Source: Brevundimonas sp.
GTDB taxonomy: Bacteria > Pseudomonadota > Alphaproteobacteria > Caulobacterales > Caulobacteraceae
Direction: 5' to 3'
Assembly (NCBI GenBank): GCA_020253595.1
Contig: JADCBH010000118.1
Span: 1 to 13,685 of the forward strand
DNA length: 13,685 nucleotides
Below, piece after piece: positions 1 to 7,872 of this stretch. A program made the position numbers and the translations under genes. How positions within the stretch are numbered: position 1 is the stretch's first letter; each line of letters starts with the position of its first letter. Under the pieces are notes generated by a model. The model was not told the DNA's origin. It saw only the letters and a program-made list of their open reading frames with translations, and did no database searches.

Positions 1-136
1 CGAAGTCTTCCAGGACCGCCAGGCCCGCCGGGACGTCCAGCGCGGGCATGTCCGGTGCCGACAGGCCGGCAGCGCGCAGGTGGGCGGCGACGGCGGCGAA
101 AGCCTCGATACGGCGGGCCGGACGGGCCGTTTTCGC
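1..136 (-). pseudogene. fragment of an AmgK-like sugar/aminoglycoside phosphotransferase, inverted
   Basis: Read on the minus strand, bases 136 to 2 are open and encode a segment containing IEAFAAVAAHLRAAGLSAPD, followed by LDVPAGLAVLEDF. This matches the N-lobe of the AmgK-type phosphotransferase family (cell-wall sugar kinases of the aminoglycoside phosphotransferase fold), where 'HLR..GLSAP' and 'G...LEDFG' are typical. Both plus-strand alternatives here are low-complexity Arg/Gly/Pro translations. A stop (TGA at 139-137) lies just before the recognisable part and no start is visible, so the fragment is cut at both ends. In related genomes the kinase precedes the nucleotidyltransferase gene in the same direction, whereas here it faces away from it. 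Either a real inversion or an assembly join could explain this. The fold assignment is by family resemblance of about 45 residues only. Confidence 0.5.
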
Positions 137-327
137 TCAGCCCCCTGTGGCGCGCCTCGGCGGCGGCGGGTCGGCTCTACGGTTGCGTGCTCGACGGCGA
201 CTGGATGCATGTGGGTGATCCCCAGGCCCGCGATGAGGCCGAGGTGCGGCTGGCGGGCGAACCGCCTCGCCCGCCGGTCCTGGCTCCGCCGGGCCATGAA
301 CCGCCCCGCCTCGACATCGAAGGATGA
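118..327 (+). CDS. sugar-phosphate nucleotidyltransferase, C-terminal fragment (MurU-like)
   Basis: The last ~69 codons of a nucleotidyltransferase are readable from about base 118 to the TGA at 325-327. The stretch GPFSLSPLWRASAAAGRLYG, followed by CVLDGDWMHVGDPQARDEAE, is the characteristic end of the alphaproteobacterial MurU/mannose-1-phosphate guanylyltransferase group (NTP transferase fold), in which 'W.HVGDPQA' closes the domain. Upstream of about 118 the same frame becomes non-protein-like, so the catalytic N-terminal part with the GxGTRL-type nucleotide-binding loop is absent. The TGA overlaps the ATG of addB as ATGA, which supports both this frame and an original nucleotidyltransferase-addB-addA operon. 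In the intact family the enzyme makes UDP-MurNAc or a related activated sugar in cell-wall recycling; this copy cannot, as seen here. Confidence 0.6.
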   Translation, partial: PDGPFSLSPLWRASAAAGRLYGCVLDGDWMHVGDPQARDEAEVRLAGEPPRPPVLAPPGHEPPRLDIEG

Positions 328-3300
328 CGACCCGCTTCGACCCCTTCGCCGACACGGGACCGCGCTGGTTCGCCATTCCGGCGCATCGGCCGTTCCTTCA
401 GGATCTGGCGACAGGGGTCCTGGACTGGCTGGGCGACCGCCCGCCCGAGGCCCTGTCGGACGCGGTCATCCTGCTGCCAAACCGCCGCGCGGCCCGGGCT
501 TTCGGCGCGGCGCTGGCGGAGCAGAGCCAAGGCCGCCCGGTCCTTCTGCCCCAGGTCCGGCCCCTCGGCGATCTGGAGGAGGATGAGCCGCCGTTCGCGC
601 CGGACGAACTGGGTCTGGACCTGCCGCCGGCCATCGCCCCCCTCACGCGCCGCTTCGAGATGGCCCGGATGATCGTCGAGGACTACCTGCCCGGACACCC
701 GCCGCTGCGGGCGCTTGAACTGGCCGATGCGCTCGGTCGCTTCCTCGATTCCTGCCACATCGAGGAGGTCGAGGCCCCGGAACGGGTGGCGACGCTCGCC
801 CCCGACGATCTGGCCGAACACTGGCAGGCCTCGGCCGAGTTCCTCGGTCTCGCCGTCGAGGCCTGGCCGAAGCGATTGGAGGCGATGGGTCTGGTCGACG
901 CCAGCTGGCGGCGCACCCGGCTTCTGCGCCTGCTGGCCGAGCGCTGGGCCGAGACCCCGCCGACCGGCCCGGTCATCGCCGCCGGATCGACCGGCACGGT
1001 CAAGGCCGCCGCCGACGTGCTCAAGGCCGTGGCGAATGCCCCTCAGGGCTGCGTCGTCCTTCCCGGCCTCGACCACGACCTTGCCGAGGCCGCCTGGGTC
1101 GAGGTCGATGAACCTCACCCCCAGGGCGCGCTGAAGCGTCTACTGGAGCGCGCCGAGATCGAGCGCGCCGCCGTCCGCCCCTGGTTCCGGGGCCCGGTCG
1201 CGCCTGCCGAGGAGGCGAAGGGTCGGGCCCGCGCCCGCCTGCTGAACGAGGCCCTGCGCCCCGCCGACGCCACGGCCGACTGGCGTACGGAGATCGCCGA
1301 CCTACGCTCCCGCGCCGCCGCCTCCGGCCAGTCCACCGATCCCGTCGCACTGGGCCTTCAGGGTCTGTCCGTTGTCGCCTGTCGCGCCGAGGAGGAGGCC
1401 GCCCAGACCATCGCCCTGCTCATGCGGGAGACGCTTGAGACACCCGGCCGTACCTGCGCCCTCGTCACCCCGGACCTCGCGCTCGGCCGCCACGTGGCTG
1501 CCCGTCTGGAACGCTGGGGCATTGTCGCGGACACCTCGTCGGGGGCCACGCTGGAGCGGATGCCCGTCGGGACCCTTGTCGATCTCGCCGCGCGCTTCAT
1601 CGCCGATCCGCTCAATCCCCAGACCCTTCTGGGCCTGCTGAAGGCCGAGTCGATCACCCTGCCGGAGGCCACACCGACCGCCGTCCGTGTGCTGGAGAAA
1701 TCCGCTCTGCGCGGGCCCGCCCCGCGTCGCTGGCCCCGGCTCGCCGAACGCCTGGACAAGGCGGGCCAACCCCGGCGCGAGGGCGACGTTGTCTCGGAGT
1801 CCACGAAGGCTGCGCTCGCAGAGGCCGCAGCGCTGGCCGAGCGCCTGCGCTGTCTCGCCGAAGCCGCCCACGCTCCCTTCGCGCCCGAGGCCCCTCTGGA
1901 TCAGGCGGCCCGCGCCCTGACCACCCTGATCGAGAGCCTCGCCGGCATCGACGTCTGGTCCGGCCCGGATGGCGAGGCCGCCGCGGCCCTGCTGGCCCAA
2001 CTGATCGAAGGCGGCGCGGCGCTCGGCCCCGTCGGCCGCGACGCCTTCGCCGAACTGGTCCAGACCCTGCTGCGCGAGACCACCGTCCGCACCGGCGGAG
2101 CGACCCACCCCAGCTTGCGCATCCTCGGGGCCATCGAGGCGCGGCTGGTGCGCGCCGACCGCATGATCCTGGCCGGTCTGGAGGAGACCGTCTGGCCCGC
2201 CGCCGCCCCCACCGACCCCTTCCTGTCGCGGCCGATGCGGAAGCTCCTCGGCCTGCCCCCGCCCGAGCGCCGGGTCGGCCAGACGGCCCAGGACTTCGTC
2301 CAGGCCGCGTCGAACCCCGAGGCCATCCTGATCCACCGCGAGCGGCTGGGTGGCCAGCCGGCCGTCCAGAGCCGCTGGCTCTGGCGACTTCGCATGCTGA
2401 CCGGGGGCGCGGACGGCGAGAACAACAGGATAACGATCGACGCCACCTGCCCGGCGCTGGACATCGCCCGCAGCCTCGACGCCCCAATCACCCCGGCGGC
2501 TCTGGCGAAGCGTGCGGCGCCGCGCCCGCCGGTCGAGCGCCGTCCGCGCAAGCTGCCCGTGACCGGCGTCGAACGCTGGGTGCGCGACCCCTATGCCGTC
2601 TATGCTCGCTATGTGCTGGGCTTGCGCGAACTGGACCGCCCCGGCCAGTCGGCCGAGGCCATGGCGCGCGGTTCGGCCATCCACAAGGCGGTGGAGCGGC
2701 TGGCGCTCACGTGGCCCGACGCCCTGCCCGAGGACTGCGAGGACCGGCTCGTCGCCCTCCTGCATGAGGAGCTGACCGCCCACGGCTTCGAGGACGCCGC
2801 CATGGCCCGCGAGACGCCACTGGCCAGAAACAGCGCCCGCTGGCTGGCCGGGTTCGAGGTTCGTCGCCGCGCGCGCGGCATAGAGATCCGGGTGGAGGAG
2901 GAGGTCGCCCTGACCTTCGACGGGGCCTTCGCGCCCTTCACCGTCACCGCCAAGGCGGACCGCATCGAACTGTCCGCCACGGGCGCGGCCATCCTGGACT
3001 TCAAGACCGGCGCGGCTCCCTCGGCCAAGCAGGTCAAGGCCGGCTTCGCGCCCCAGCTGACCCTGACCGGTGCCATCCTCGCCGAGGCCGGGCTGAAGGA
3101 TCGCGGGCCTGTCCCGCCCGAAGAACTGACCTACGTCCGGGTCGTGGGCCGCAGGATCGCCGGCGAGGTCGAAACGCGCGGGCAGGGTGCGGAAGCCGAG
3201 GCCCTGTCCGAAGCCGCCCTGGCGGGTCTGAAGGCTCGCGTCGCCTGCTTCGACGACCCGACCACCCCCTATCTCAGCTGGGTCGCGCCCCAGTTCATGG

Positions 3301-3380
3301 GCACCTTCGGCGGCAACTACGACCGGCTGGCGCGGGTCTGGGAATGGTCCGTCATCGGCGGCGAGGAGGGCAGCGAATGA
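324..3380 (+). CDS. addB: double-strand break repair protein AddB
   Basis: 1018 residues, the usual size of the alphaproteobacterial AddB. With AddA it forms the cytoplasmic helicase-nuclease that resects double-strand breaks and loads RecA, doing the job of RecBCD. The N-terminal half is helicase-like (AVILLPNRRAARAF near residues 47-60) and carries no clear Walker A loop. The C-terminal half is a PD-(D/E)XK nuclease: the GSAIH helix at 783-787, the acidic/lysine pair of ILDFKTG at D892 and K894, then a Gln-containing QLTLTGAIL helix. The cysteines that hold the 4Fe-4S cluster in Bacillus AddB are not present around the nuclease: the segment before GSAIH reads VRDPYAVYARYVLGL, and only one cysteine follows near the end. 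The start is fixed by the ATGA overlap with the preceding gene. The stop overlaps the addA start in the same way, indicating translational coupling and equal production. Confidence 0.95.
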   Translation: MTTRFDPFADTGPRWFAIPAHRPFLQDLATGVLDWLGDRPPEALSDAVILLPNRRAARAFGAALAEQSQGRPVLLPQVRPLGDLEEDEPPFAPDELGLDLPPAIAPLTRRFEMARMIVEDYLPGHPPLRALELADALGRFLDSCHIEEVEAPERVATLAPDDLAEHWQASAEFLGLAVEAWPKRLEAMGLVDASWRRTRLLRLLAERWAETPPTGPVIAAGSTGTVKAAADVLKAVANAPQGCVVLPGLDHDLAEAAWVEVDEPHPQGALKRLLERAEIERAAVRPWFRGPVAPAEEAKGRARARLLNEALRPADATADWRTEIADLRSRAAASGQSTDPVALGLQGLSVVACRAEEEAAQTIALLMRETLETPGRTCALVTPDLALGRHVAARLERWGIVADTSSGATLERMPVGTLVDLAARFIADPLNPQTLLGLLKAESITLPEATPTAVRVLEKSALRGPAPRRWPRLAERLDKAGQPRREGDVVSESTKAALAEAAALAERLRCLAEAAHAPFAPEAPLDQAARALTTLIESLAGIDVWSGPDGEAAAALLAQLIEGGAALGPVGRDAFAELVQTLLRETTVRTGGATHPSLRILGAIEARLVRADRMILAGLEETVWPAAAPTDPFLSRPMRKLLGLPPPERRVGQTAQDFVQAASNPEAILIHRERLGGQPAVQSRWLWRLRMLTGGADGENNRITIDATCPALDIARSLDAPITPAALAKRAAPRPPVERRPRKLPVTGVERWVRDPYAVYARYVLGLRELDRPGQSAEAMARGSAIHKAVERLALTWPDALPEDCEDRLVALLHEELTAHGFEDAAMARETPLARNSARWLAGFEVRRRARGIEIRVEEEVALTFDGAFAPFTVTAKADRIELSATGAAILDFKTGAAPSAKQVKAGFAPQLTLTGAILAEAGLKDRGPVPPEELTYVRVVGRRIAGEVETRGQGAEAEALSEAALAGLKARVACFDDPTTPYLSWVAPQFMGTFGGNYDRLARVWEWSVIGGEEGSE

Positions 3381-6300
3381 ACGCCGACCCCTCTGTCCGC
3401 ATCCTGCCCGATCCGGCCCAGATCGATGCCGCCGACCCGCGCCAGTCGGTCTTCGTCACCGCCAACGCCGGCTCGGGCAAGACCTCGACTCTCGTTGACC
3501 GGGTGGCCCGTCTTCTGCTGGCCAAGGTCAGCGCCGCCGAGATCCTGTGCGTCACCTATACCAAGGCCGCCGCCGCCGAGATGCAGGCCCGCCTGTATCA
3601 ACGGCTTGGTGCCTGGGCCGTCGCCGACGACGAGAAGCTGCGCCAGTCCCTCGCCGACCTCGACGGCCGCGATCCTGACCGCCTGTCGTCAAAGGACCTC
3701 CGTGACGCCCGAAAGCTGTTCGCCCAGGCGCTGGACACGCCGGGCGGGCTGAAGATCCAGACGCTGCACGCCTTCTGCGAAAAGCTTCTGCGTCGCTTCC
3801 CGCTGGAGGCCGGCGTCACCCCCGGCTTCAAGGTGCTGGAGGATCAGGCCGCCGTCGCCCTGTCGCGCGCCGCCCGTGAGGACCTGGCGCGGCGGGCGCT
3901 GGAGGACCCCGACGGCCCGATCGGCCGCGCCTACGCCCACTTCGCCGTGGCGCTCGCCTTCGCCGACTTCGAGGCCTTGCTGAACACGCTGGAGCAGGAT
4001 CGCGCACGGCTCACCGACTATGTCGCCCGCATCGCGGACGGTCGCTCGCCCGCCCCCCACGTCCTCGCCGGTACCGACCGCGAGCGTGACGTCGAAACCA
4101 TCGAGGCGGAGTTCATGCGCTTCCTCGACCGCGACGTCTGGCTCTCGGTCGCCGAGCAGATGGCGACGGGAGGGACGGACGATCAGAAGTGCGCGCGCCG
4201 CATGTGGGAGGCGGACTGGACCTTCGCTGGCCTCGGCTCGGTCTTTCTCACCGACGGCAAGGTGCGCGCCCGCATCGCCACCTCCAAGGCACCGTCGTTC
4301 GCTCGTGACTGGCTGGGCGACCTTCAGGCTAGGTTTGCGGCCACCCTCGGCGAGGTCCGCAAGGCCCACCTCGCCGAGGATACGCAGCATGTCCTCACCC
4401 TCGCCCAGGCCCATGCCAACCTCTACGAACTGAGAAAGGCCGCACGGGGCGCGCTCGACTTCGGCGATCTTGTCGCGCGCACCGTCGATCTCCTGACCCG
4501 GCGCACCAGCGCCGCCTGGGTGCTCTACAAGCTGGATGGCGGCATCGAGCATGTCCTGATCGACGAGGCCCAGGACACCGCGCCCGAGCAATGGGCCATC
4601 GTCAGCGCCCTGACCGAGGGCTTCTTCGCCGGCATCGGCTCCTCCCGCTTCGGCGCGGGCACGGTCGAGCGCACCGTCTTCGCCGTCGGCGACGAGAAGC
4701 AGTCGATCTACTCCTTCCAGGGTGCCCGGCCCGAGCGCCTGAACCTGGAGGCGCAGCAGTACCAGCTTCGCGTCGAGGGCGCGGGTTTCCGGTTCAAGGG
4801 GGTGCCGCTCGCCACCTCCTTCCGCTCGACGCCCGAGGTTCTCTCCTTCGTCGATGCCGTCTTCGACCGCCCCGAGCGCACGACGGCGCTCGTCGGCGAA
4901 CAGATCGCCGCCATCCCCCCGCACCAGCCCATGCGCAAGGCCGATCAGGGCTGCATCGACCTCTGGCCGCTCTATCAGGACGACAAGCGCCCCGACCTCG
5001 ACGCCTGGGAGCCGGTCGACGCCGAGGCCCCCGACAGCGCGCGCAAACGCATGGCGAAAGCCCTGGCTGAGGAGGTCAAGCGCCAGGTCGAGGCCGGCGT
5101 CGCCGTCCAGAAAAAGACCGACGGCCAGCTCCGCCCCGCCACCTACGGCGACTTCCTTATCCTCGTGCGCCGCCGCGACGCGACCTTCGAGGAGATCATC
5201 CGCGCCCTGAAATCCGCCGGCGTGCCCGTGGCCGGGGCCGACCGGCTGAAACTCTCCAGCCACATCGCTTTCTCCGACCTCATCTCCCTGGCCCGCTTCG
5301 CGCTTTATCCCGACGACGACCTCAGCCTCGCCGAGGTGCTGCGCAGCCCCTTCTGCGATGTGGACGAGGACAGTCTGTTCGACCTCGCCGGGGCGAAAGA
5401 AACACGCAACAAGCTGTGGCGCGAACTGCGCGACCGCTCGGCGGAGCGACCCGAATGGACCCGCGCCCGGGCCCTGCTCGACGTGGCGATCGACACCCGT
5501 GGACGCGATCCCTTCGCCTTCTTCTCGGGCCTGCTGAACCGCGTCGACGACACGGGCCTGAGCGGCCGGGCCCGCGTGCTGGCCCGTCTGGGCCGGGAAG
5601 CGGAAGAGGCGCTGGACGAGACGCTCAATCAGGTTCTGGCCGCCGAGGATCGGGGCGGGCTCGATCTGGAAACCGCGCTCGCCATGCTCGAACAGGCCGA
5701 TGTGGAGGTGAAGCGCGAGCTGGAAGGCCCGCGCGGCGAGGTCCGCGTCATGACCGTCCACGGCGCCAAGGGGCTGGAGGCGCCGGTCGTCATCCTGCCG
5801 GACACCACGTCGAAGGCGAAGGGCATGGGCCCCGCCCTGATGCCGGTCACGCTCGACGACGACCTTGAGGGCTGGCTGATGTGTCTGGGCAGCAAGGAAC
5901 AGGACGCTCCGGCCGCCGCTGCCGCCCGTGCCGCGCGGGACCAGCGCGCGCTGGAGGAGTCCTTGCGCCTGCTCTACGTCGCCCTGACCCGGGCGCGCGA
6001 CCGCGTCATCGTCATGGGCCGGGGCCTGTCCAACAAGAAGGAAGGCTTTGAGGAGGGCAGCTGGTGGTCGGTCCTGACCGAGACCTTCGAGCGGCTGGGG
6101 ACCCAGGTCCGCGATATCGTCGACGACCGCCGCCGCTATGGCCATGATCCCGTCGTCCTGGGTCGGGGCTCCGCCGCGCTCGCCACGCCCGCGACACCCA
6201 TCCCTGACTGGGCCCGCCGCACCCCGGCGGTTGATCCGTCCGCCCGCTATGTCTCCCCGTCACAGGCCAAGGGAGCCAAGCGCGCCGCCGCCCCCTCGCC

Positions 6301-6850
6301 GCTGGCCGTGGCGACGGGCGCGCAGGGTGCGCCGCTCGGCCGCTTCCGGCGCGGCGACCTGATCCACCTGCTGCTGGAACGCCTGCCAGAGATCGCGCCG
6401 GACGCCCGCCCGGACGCCGCGCGCCGCCTGCTGGCGCGCGAACGCGACCTGTCCGACGACCAGCGCCACGAAATGATCGAGGCCGCGCATCGCGTGCTCG
6501 AAGACCCCCGCTTCGCCCCGGTCTTCGGCCCCGGCTCCCGCGCCGAGGTGGCCCTGGTCGGCTCCGCGCCCGACCTGCCGCCGGGCGTCGCCATCAACGG
6601 CCGCATCGACCGCCTGGTCATCACGCCCGAACGCGTCCTCGTGGTCGACTACAAGACCAACCGCCCCGCGCCCGATCGCATCGAGGACGCCGACCCCGCC
6701 TACGTCGCCCAGATGGCGGTCTATGTGGCGGTGCTACGCGCGCTCTATCCCGACCGGCCGGTGGAAGCGGCGCTGGTCTGGACGGATGGTCCGAAGCTGA
6801 TGGCGGTGCCGGAAGGGATGATGGCGGGGGCGTTGGCGGGCCTCGAGTGA
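3377..6850 (+). CDS. addA: double-strand break repair helicase-nuclease AddA
   Basis: 1157 residues from the ATG at 3377, which overlaps the addB stop as ATGA; an in-frame ATG at 3344 would add 11 residues inside addB and is less likely. It is the UvrD/SF1A motor and second nuclease of the AddAB complex. Visible motifs in order: Walker A TANAGSGKT (G34-K35-T36), motif Ia/Ib region, Walker B IDEAQDT with D396, motif III GDEKQSIYSFQGARPE, motif V VMTVHGAKGLEAPVV, motif VI LLYVALTRARD (Y867 onward). The C-terminal nuclease follows: GDLIHLLLERLP, NGRIDRL, and the VVDYKTNR catalytic core (D1091, K1093) with QMAVYVAVL behind it. All expected ATPase and nuclease residues are present, so both activities should be intact. 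No terminator-like hairpin follows the stop. Confidence 0.96.
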   Translation: MNADPSVRILPDPAQIDAADPRQSVFVTANAGSGKTSTLVDRVARLLLAKVSAAEILCVTYTKAAAAEMQARLYQRLGAWAVADDEKLRQSLADLDGRDPDRLSSKDLRDARKLFAQALDTPGGLKIQTLHAFCEKLLRRFPLEAGVTPGFKVLEDQAAVALSRAAREDLARRALEDPDGPIGRAYAHFAVALAFADFEALLNTLEQDRARLTDYVARIADGRSPAPHVLAGTDRERDVETIEAEFMRFLDRDVWLSVAEQMATGGTDDQKCARRMWEADWTFAGLGSVFLTDGKVRARIATSKAPSFARDWLGDLQARFAATLGEVRKAHLAEDTQHVLTLAQAHANLYELRKAARGALDFGDLVARTVDLLTRRTSAAWVLYKLDGGIEHVLIDEAQDTAPEQWAIVSALTEGFFAGIGSSRFGAGTVERTVFAVGDEKQSIYSFQGARPERLNLEAQQYQLRVEGAGFRFKGVPLATSFRSTPEVLSFVDAVFDRPERTTALVGEQIAAIPPHQPMRKADQGCIDLWPLYQDDKRPDLDAWEPVDAEAPDSARKRMAKALAEEVKRQVEAGVAVQKKTDGQLRPATYGDFLILVRRRDATFEEIIRALKSAGVPVAGADRLKLSSHIAFSDLISLARFALYPDDDLSLAEVLRSPFCDVDEDSLFDLAGAKETRNKLWRELRDRSAERPEWTRARALLDVAIDTRGRDPFAFFSGLLNRVDDTGLSGRARVLARLGREAEEALDETLNQVLAAEDRGGLDLETALAMLEQADVEVKRELEGPRGEVRVMTVHGAKGLEAPVVILPDTTSKAKGMGPALMPVTLDDDLEGWLMCLGSKEQDAPAAAAARAARDQRALEESLRLLYVALTRARDRVIVMGRGLSNKKEGFEEGSWWSVLTETFERLGTQVRDIVDDRRRYGHDPVVLGRGSAALATPATPIPDWARRTPAVDPSARYVSPSQAKGAKRAAAPSPLAVATGAQGAPLGRFRRGDLIHLLLERLPEIAPDARPDAARRLLARERDLSDDQRHEMIEAAHRVLEDPRFAPVFGPGSRAEVALVGSAPDLPPGVAINGRIDRLVITPERVLVVDYKTNRPAPDRIEDADPAYVAQMAVYVAVLRALYPDRPVEAALVWTDGPKLMAVPEGMMAGALAGLE

Positions 6851-7005
6851 TCGACCGTTTAACGTATCTCGCATACTGAAAGCTGCCATCACTTGTTCAC
6901 GAAAGGCAATCCGGACGACAATCTGGGGTTAAGCATCAACACCCTTGTGAAGGGAACTCGCGTCACTATATCGCGCGCTCAACCTCAAGAGGAACGAACT
7001 CGGCG
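6851..7005 (+). promoter_or_regulatory. intergenic region with candidate promoter and RBS of the TIR gene
   Basis: This 155-base gap is clearly more A/T-rich than addA before it. A possible sigma-70-type promoter is TTGTGA (6945-6950), a 16-base spacer, then TATATC (6967-6972), each matching the consensus at 4 of 6 positions. It would start transcription about 25-30 bases before the TIR gene. A purine-rich AGAGGA at 6988-6993 is the likely ribosome site, with a rather long 12-base spacing to the ATG at 7006. A small CCCTT-gtg-AAGGG hairpin (about 6942-6954) overlaps the -35 box. No recombination site or flanking direct repeat is evident. The promoter call is pattern matching only. Confidence 0.35.
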
Positions 7006-7716
7006 ATGGCAAGATGCACAGCACCCGTAAGAGGCCATACCGGGGGCGGTGCGGCGAGTTGCCCGGTTTGCGGACCTCGCTCTCGAGGCGGCTATGGCTA
7101 CGGCAGCAGCTTTGGATCGTATTCGCGCCCGTCATACTCGGCCCCCGCTTACTCTTCCCCTTCAAGCGGCGGAGGACGCAGTGGCAGCAGTTCTCGAAAG
7201 ACATCCCGGCCGCGCTGGGCTCGGTCTGGTTCCACCGCGTGGTACACACCGGTCGAGGTACTGGAGCTTGAACCGGTCCGGCAGAACATTGAACGGCAAG
7301 GGTCGCTCGATCTTCGTGACATGTTCCTTTGCCATGCATGGGACGATCGACAAGGAGCAGCCAAGGAGCTCTACGAGCTGCTGAAAGCGCGCGGCGTCAA
7401 AGTCTGGTTCAGTGAAGAAGACATCCGCCTTGGCGTGCCGTTCCTCCGCGAAATCGACAAGGGGCTAGCGAAGTCGCGGGTTGGGATCGTCTTGGTAACG
7501 CCCAGCTTCCTTAAGCGAATTCAAGGTGAAAGCATAGCAGACAAGGAACTGTCGGTGCTTCTGCAACAAGGACAACTTGTTCCCATAATGCACGGTACGA
7601 CCTTCGATGCACTGCGCGAGGTCAGCCCTATGCTTGCTTCCCGGAATGGTCTCAACACAACTGATGACAGCATGGCCGAAGTTGCAACGAAGCTCGCTGA
7701 TTTGGTCACAATCTAG
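7006..7716 (+). CDS. TIR-domain protein with N-terminal Cys/His cluster
   Basis: 236 residues in three parts. Residues 1-25 carry C4, H11, C19 and C22 (the last two as CPVC), a possible zinc-binding knuckle. Residues 26-75 are a Ser/Gly/Tyr/Pro/Arg-rich, probably disordered linker. Residues 104-235 form a TIR domain: RDMFLCHAWDD as box 1, VKVWFSEEDIRLGVPFLREI as the box 2/BB-loop region, DKGLAKSRVGIVLVTPSFL as the following helix and strand, and a C-terminal helix. E137 lies three residues after W134 and six before the Gly of the loop, the spacing of the catalytic glutamate in NAD-cleaving bacterial TIR domains such as 'WYDE...G'. NADase activity is therefore possible, but this is inference. 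No signal peptide or membrane segment is seen. It stands alone, with no obvious partner gene, in a lower-GC insert (29/60 G+C at 7501-7560) between addA and trxA. Its own promoter is likely. Family membership is firm; role in defence or signalling is unknown. Confidence 0.85.
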   Translation: MARCTAPVRGHTGGGAASCPVCGPRSRGGYGYGSSFGSYSRPSYSAPAYSSPSSGGGRSGSSSRKTSRPRWARSGSTAWYTPVEVLELEPVRQNIERQGSLDLRDMFLCHAWDDRQGAAKELYELLKARGVKVWFSEEDIRLGVPFLREIDKGLAKSRVGIVLVTPSFLKRIQGESIADKELSVLLQQGQLVPIMHGTTFDALREVSPMLASRNGLNTTDDSMAEVATKLADLVTI

Positions 7717-7872
7717 GCCGGTTTCGCCGCGCGAGAAGGCAGAACGCGTAGCTTTGGCCAAAGAGCGTGGCGTGGGTCAGCCTACCAGCCCTCCGTTGAT
7801 TTCCCGCGCTGCTCGCCCCACATCCCTGCACCGAACGACACCGGGCGCAGACGCCCGACAGGAGAACCCCTC
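7717..7872 (+). promoter_or_regulatory. trxA leader: hairpin directly before a strong RBS
   Basis: This is the 156-base gap between the TIR gene and trxA. It holds a perfect hairpin, CGGGCG-caga-CGCCCG (7842-7857), ending two bases before the Shine-Dalgarno AGGAGA (7860-7865), which sits 7 bases from the trxA ATG. A structure so close to the ribosome site could influence initiation or protect the 5' end. A perfect 12-base palindrome CTTTGGCCAAAG lies at 7752-7763 and might be an operator or chance. No convincing -35/-10 pair was found. Because the TIR insert separates trxA from addA, a local promoter would be needed unless transcription reads through. Confidence 0.4.

Noticed and set aside
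177..1118. 313-codon minus-strand frame at the 5' end
   Set aside because: Antisense to the nucleotidyltransferase tail and addB, with no family features. The real minus-strand signal is confined to 1-136 in another frame.
1302..2783. 493-codon minus-strand frame across addB
   Set aside because: Shadow of addB; low-complexity composition and no recognisable domain.
3344..3376. Upstream ATG for addA adding 11 residues
   Set aside because: The extension (MVRHRRRGGQR) is not family-like. The ATG at 3377 gives the same ATGA coupling seen at the addB start.
3689..6145. 818-codon open frame on the minus strand
   Set aside because: It is the exact shadow of addA, whose motifs are intact on the plus strand. 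The translation is Gly/Arg/Leu-rich with no family resemblance and comes from high third-position G+C.
7752..7763. Perfect palindrome CTTTGGCCAAAG
   Set aside because: Only 12 bases with no extended symmetry and no promoter placed around it; kept as a note in the trxA leader and not called an operator.
6851..7872. Flanking direct repeats or a transposase marking the TIR insert
   Set aside because: I compared both edges by eye and saw no direct repeats, tRNA end or transposase frame. Transfer is inferred from composition and placement only.
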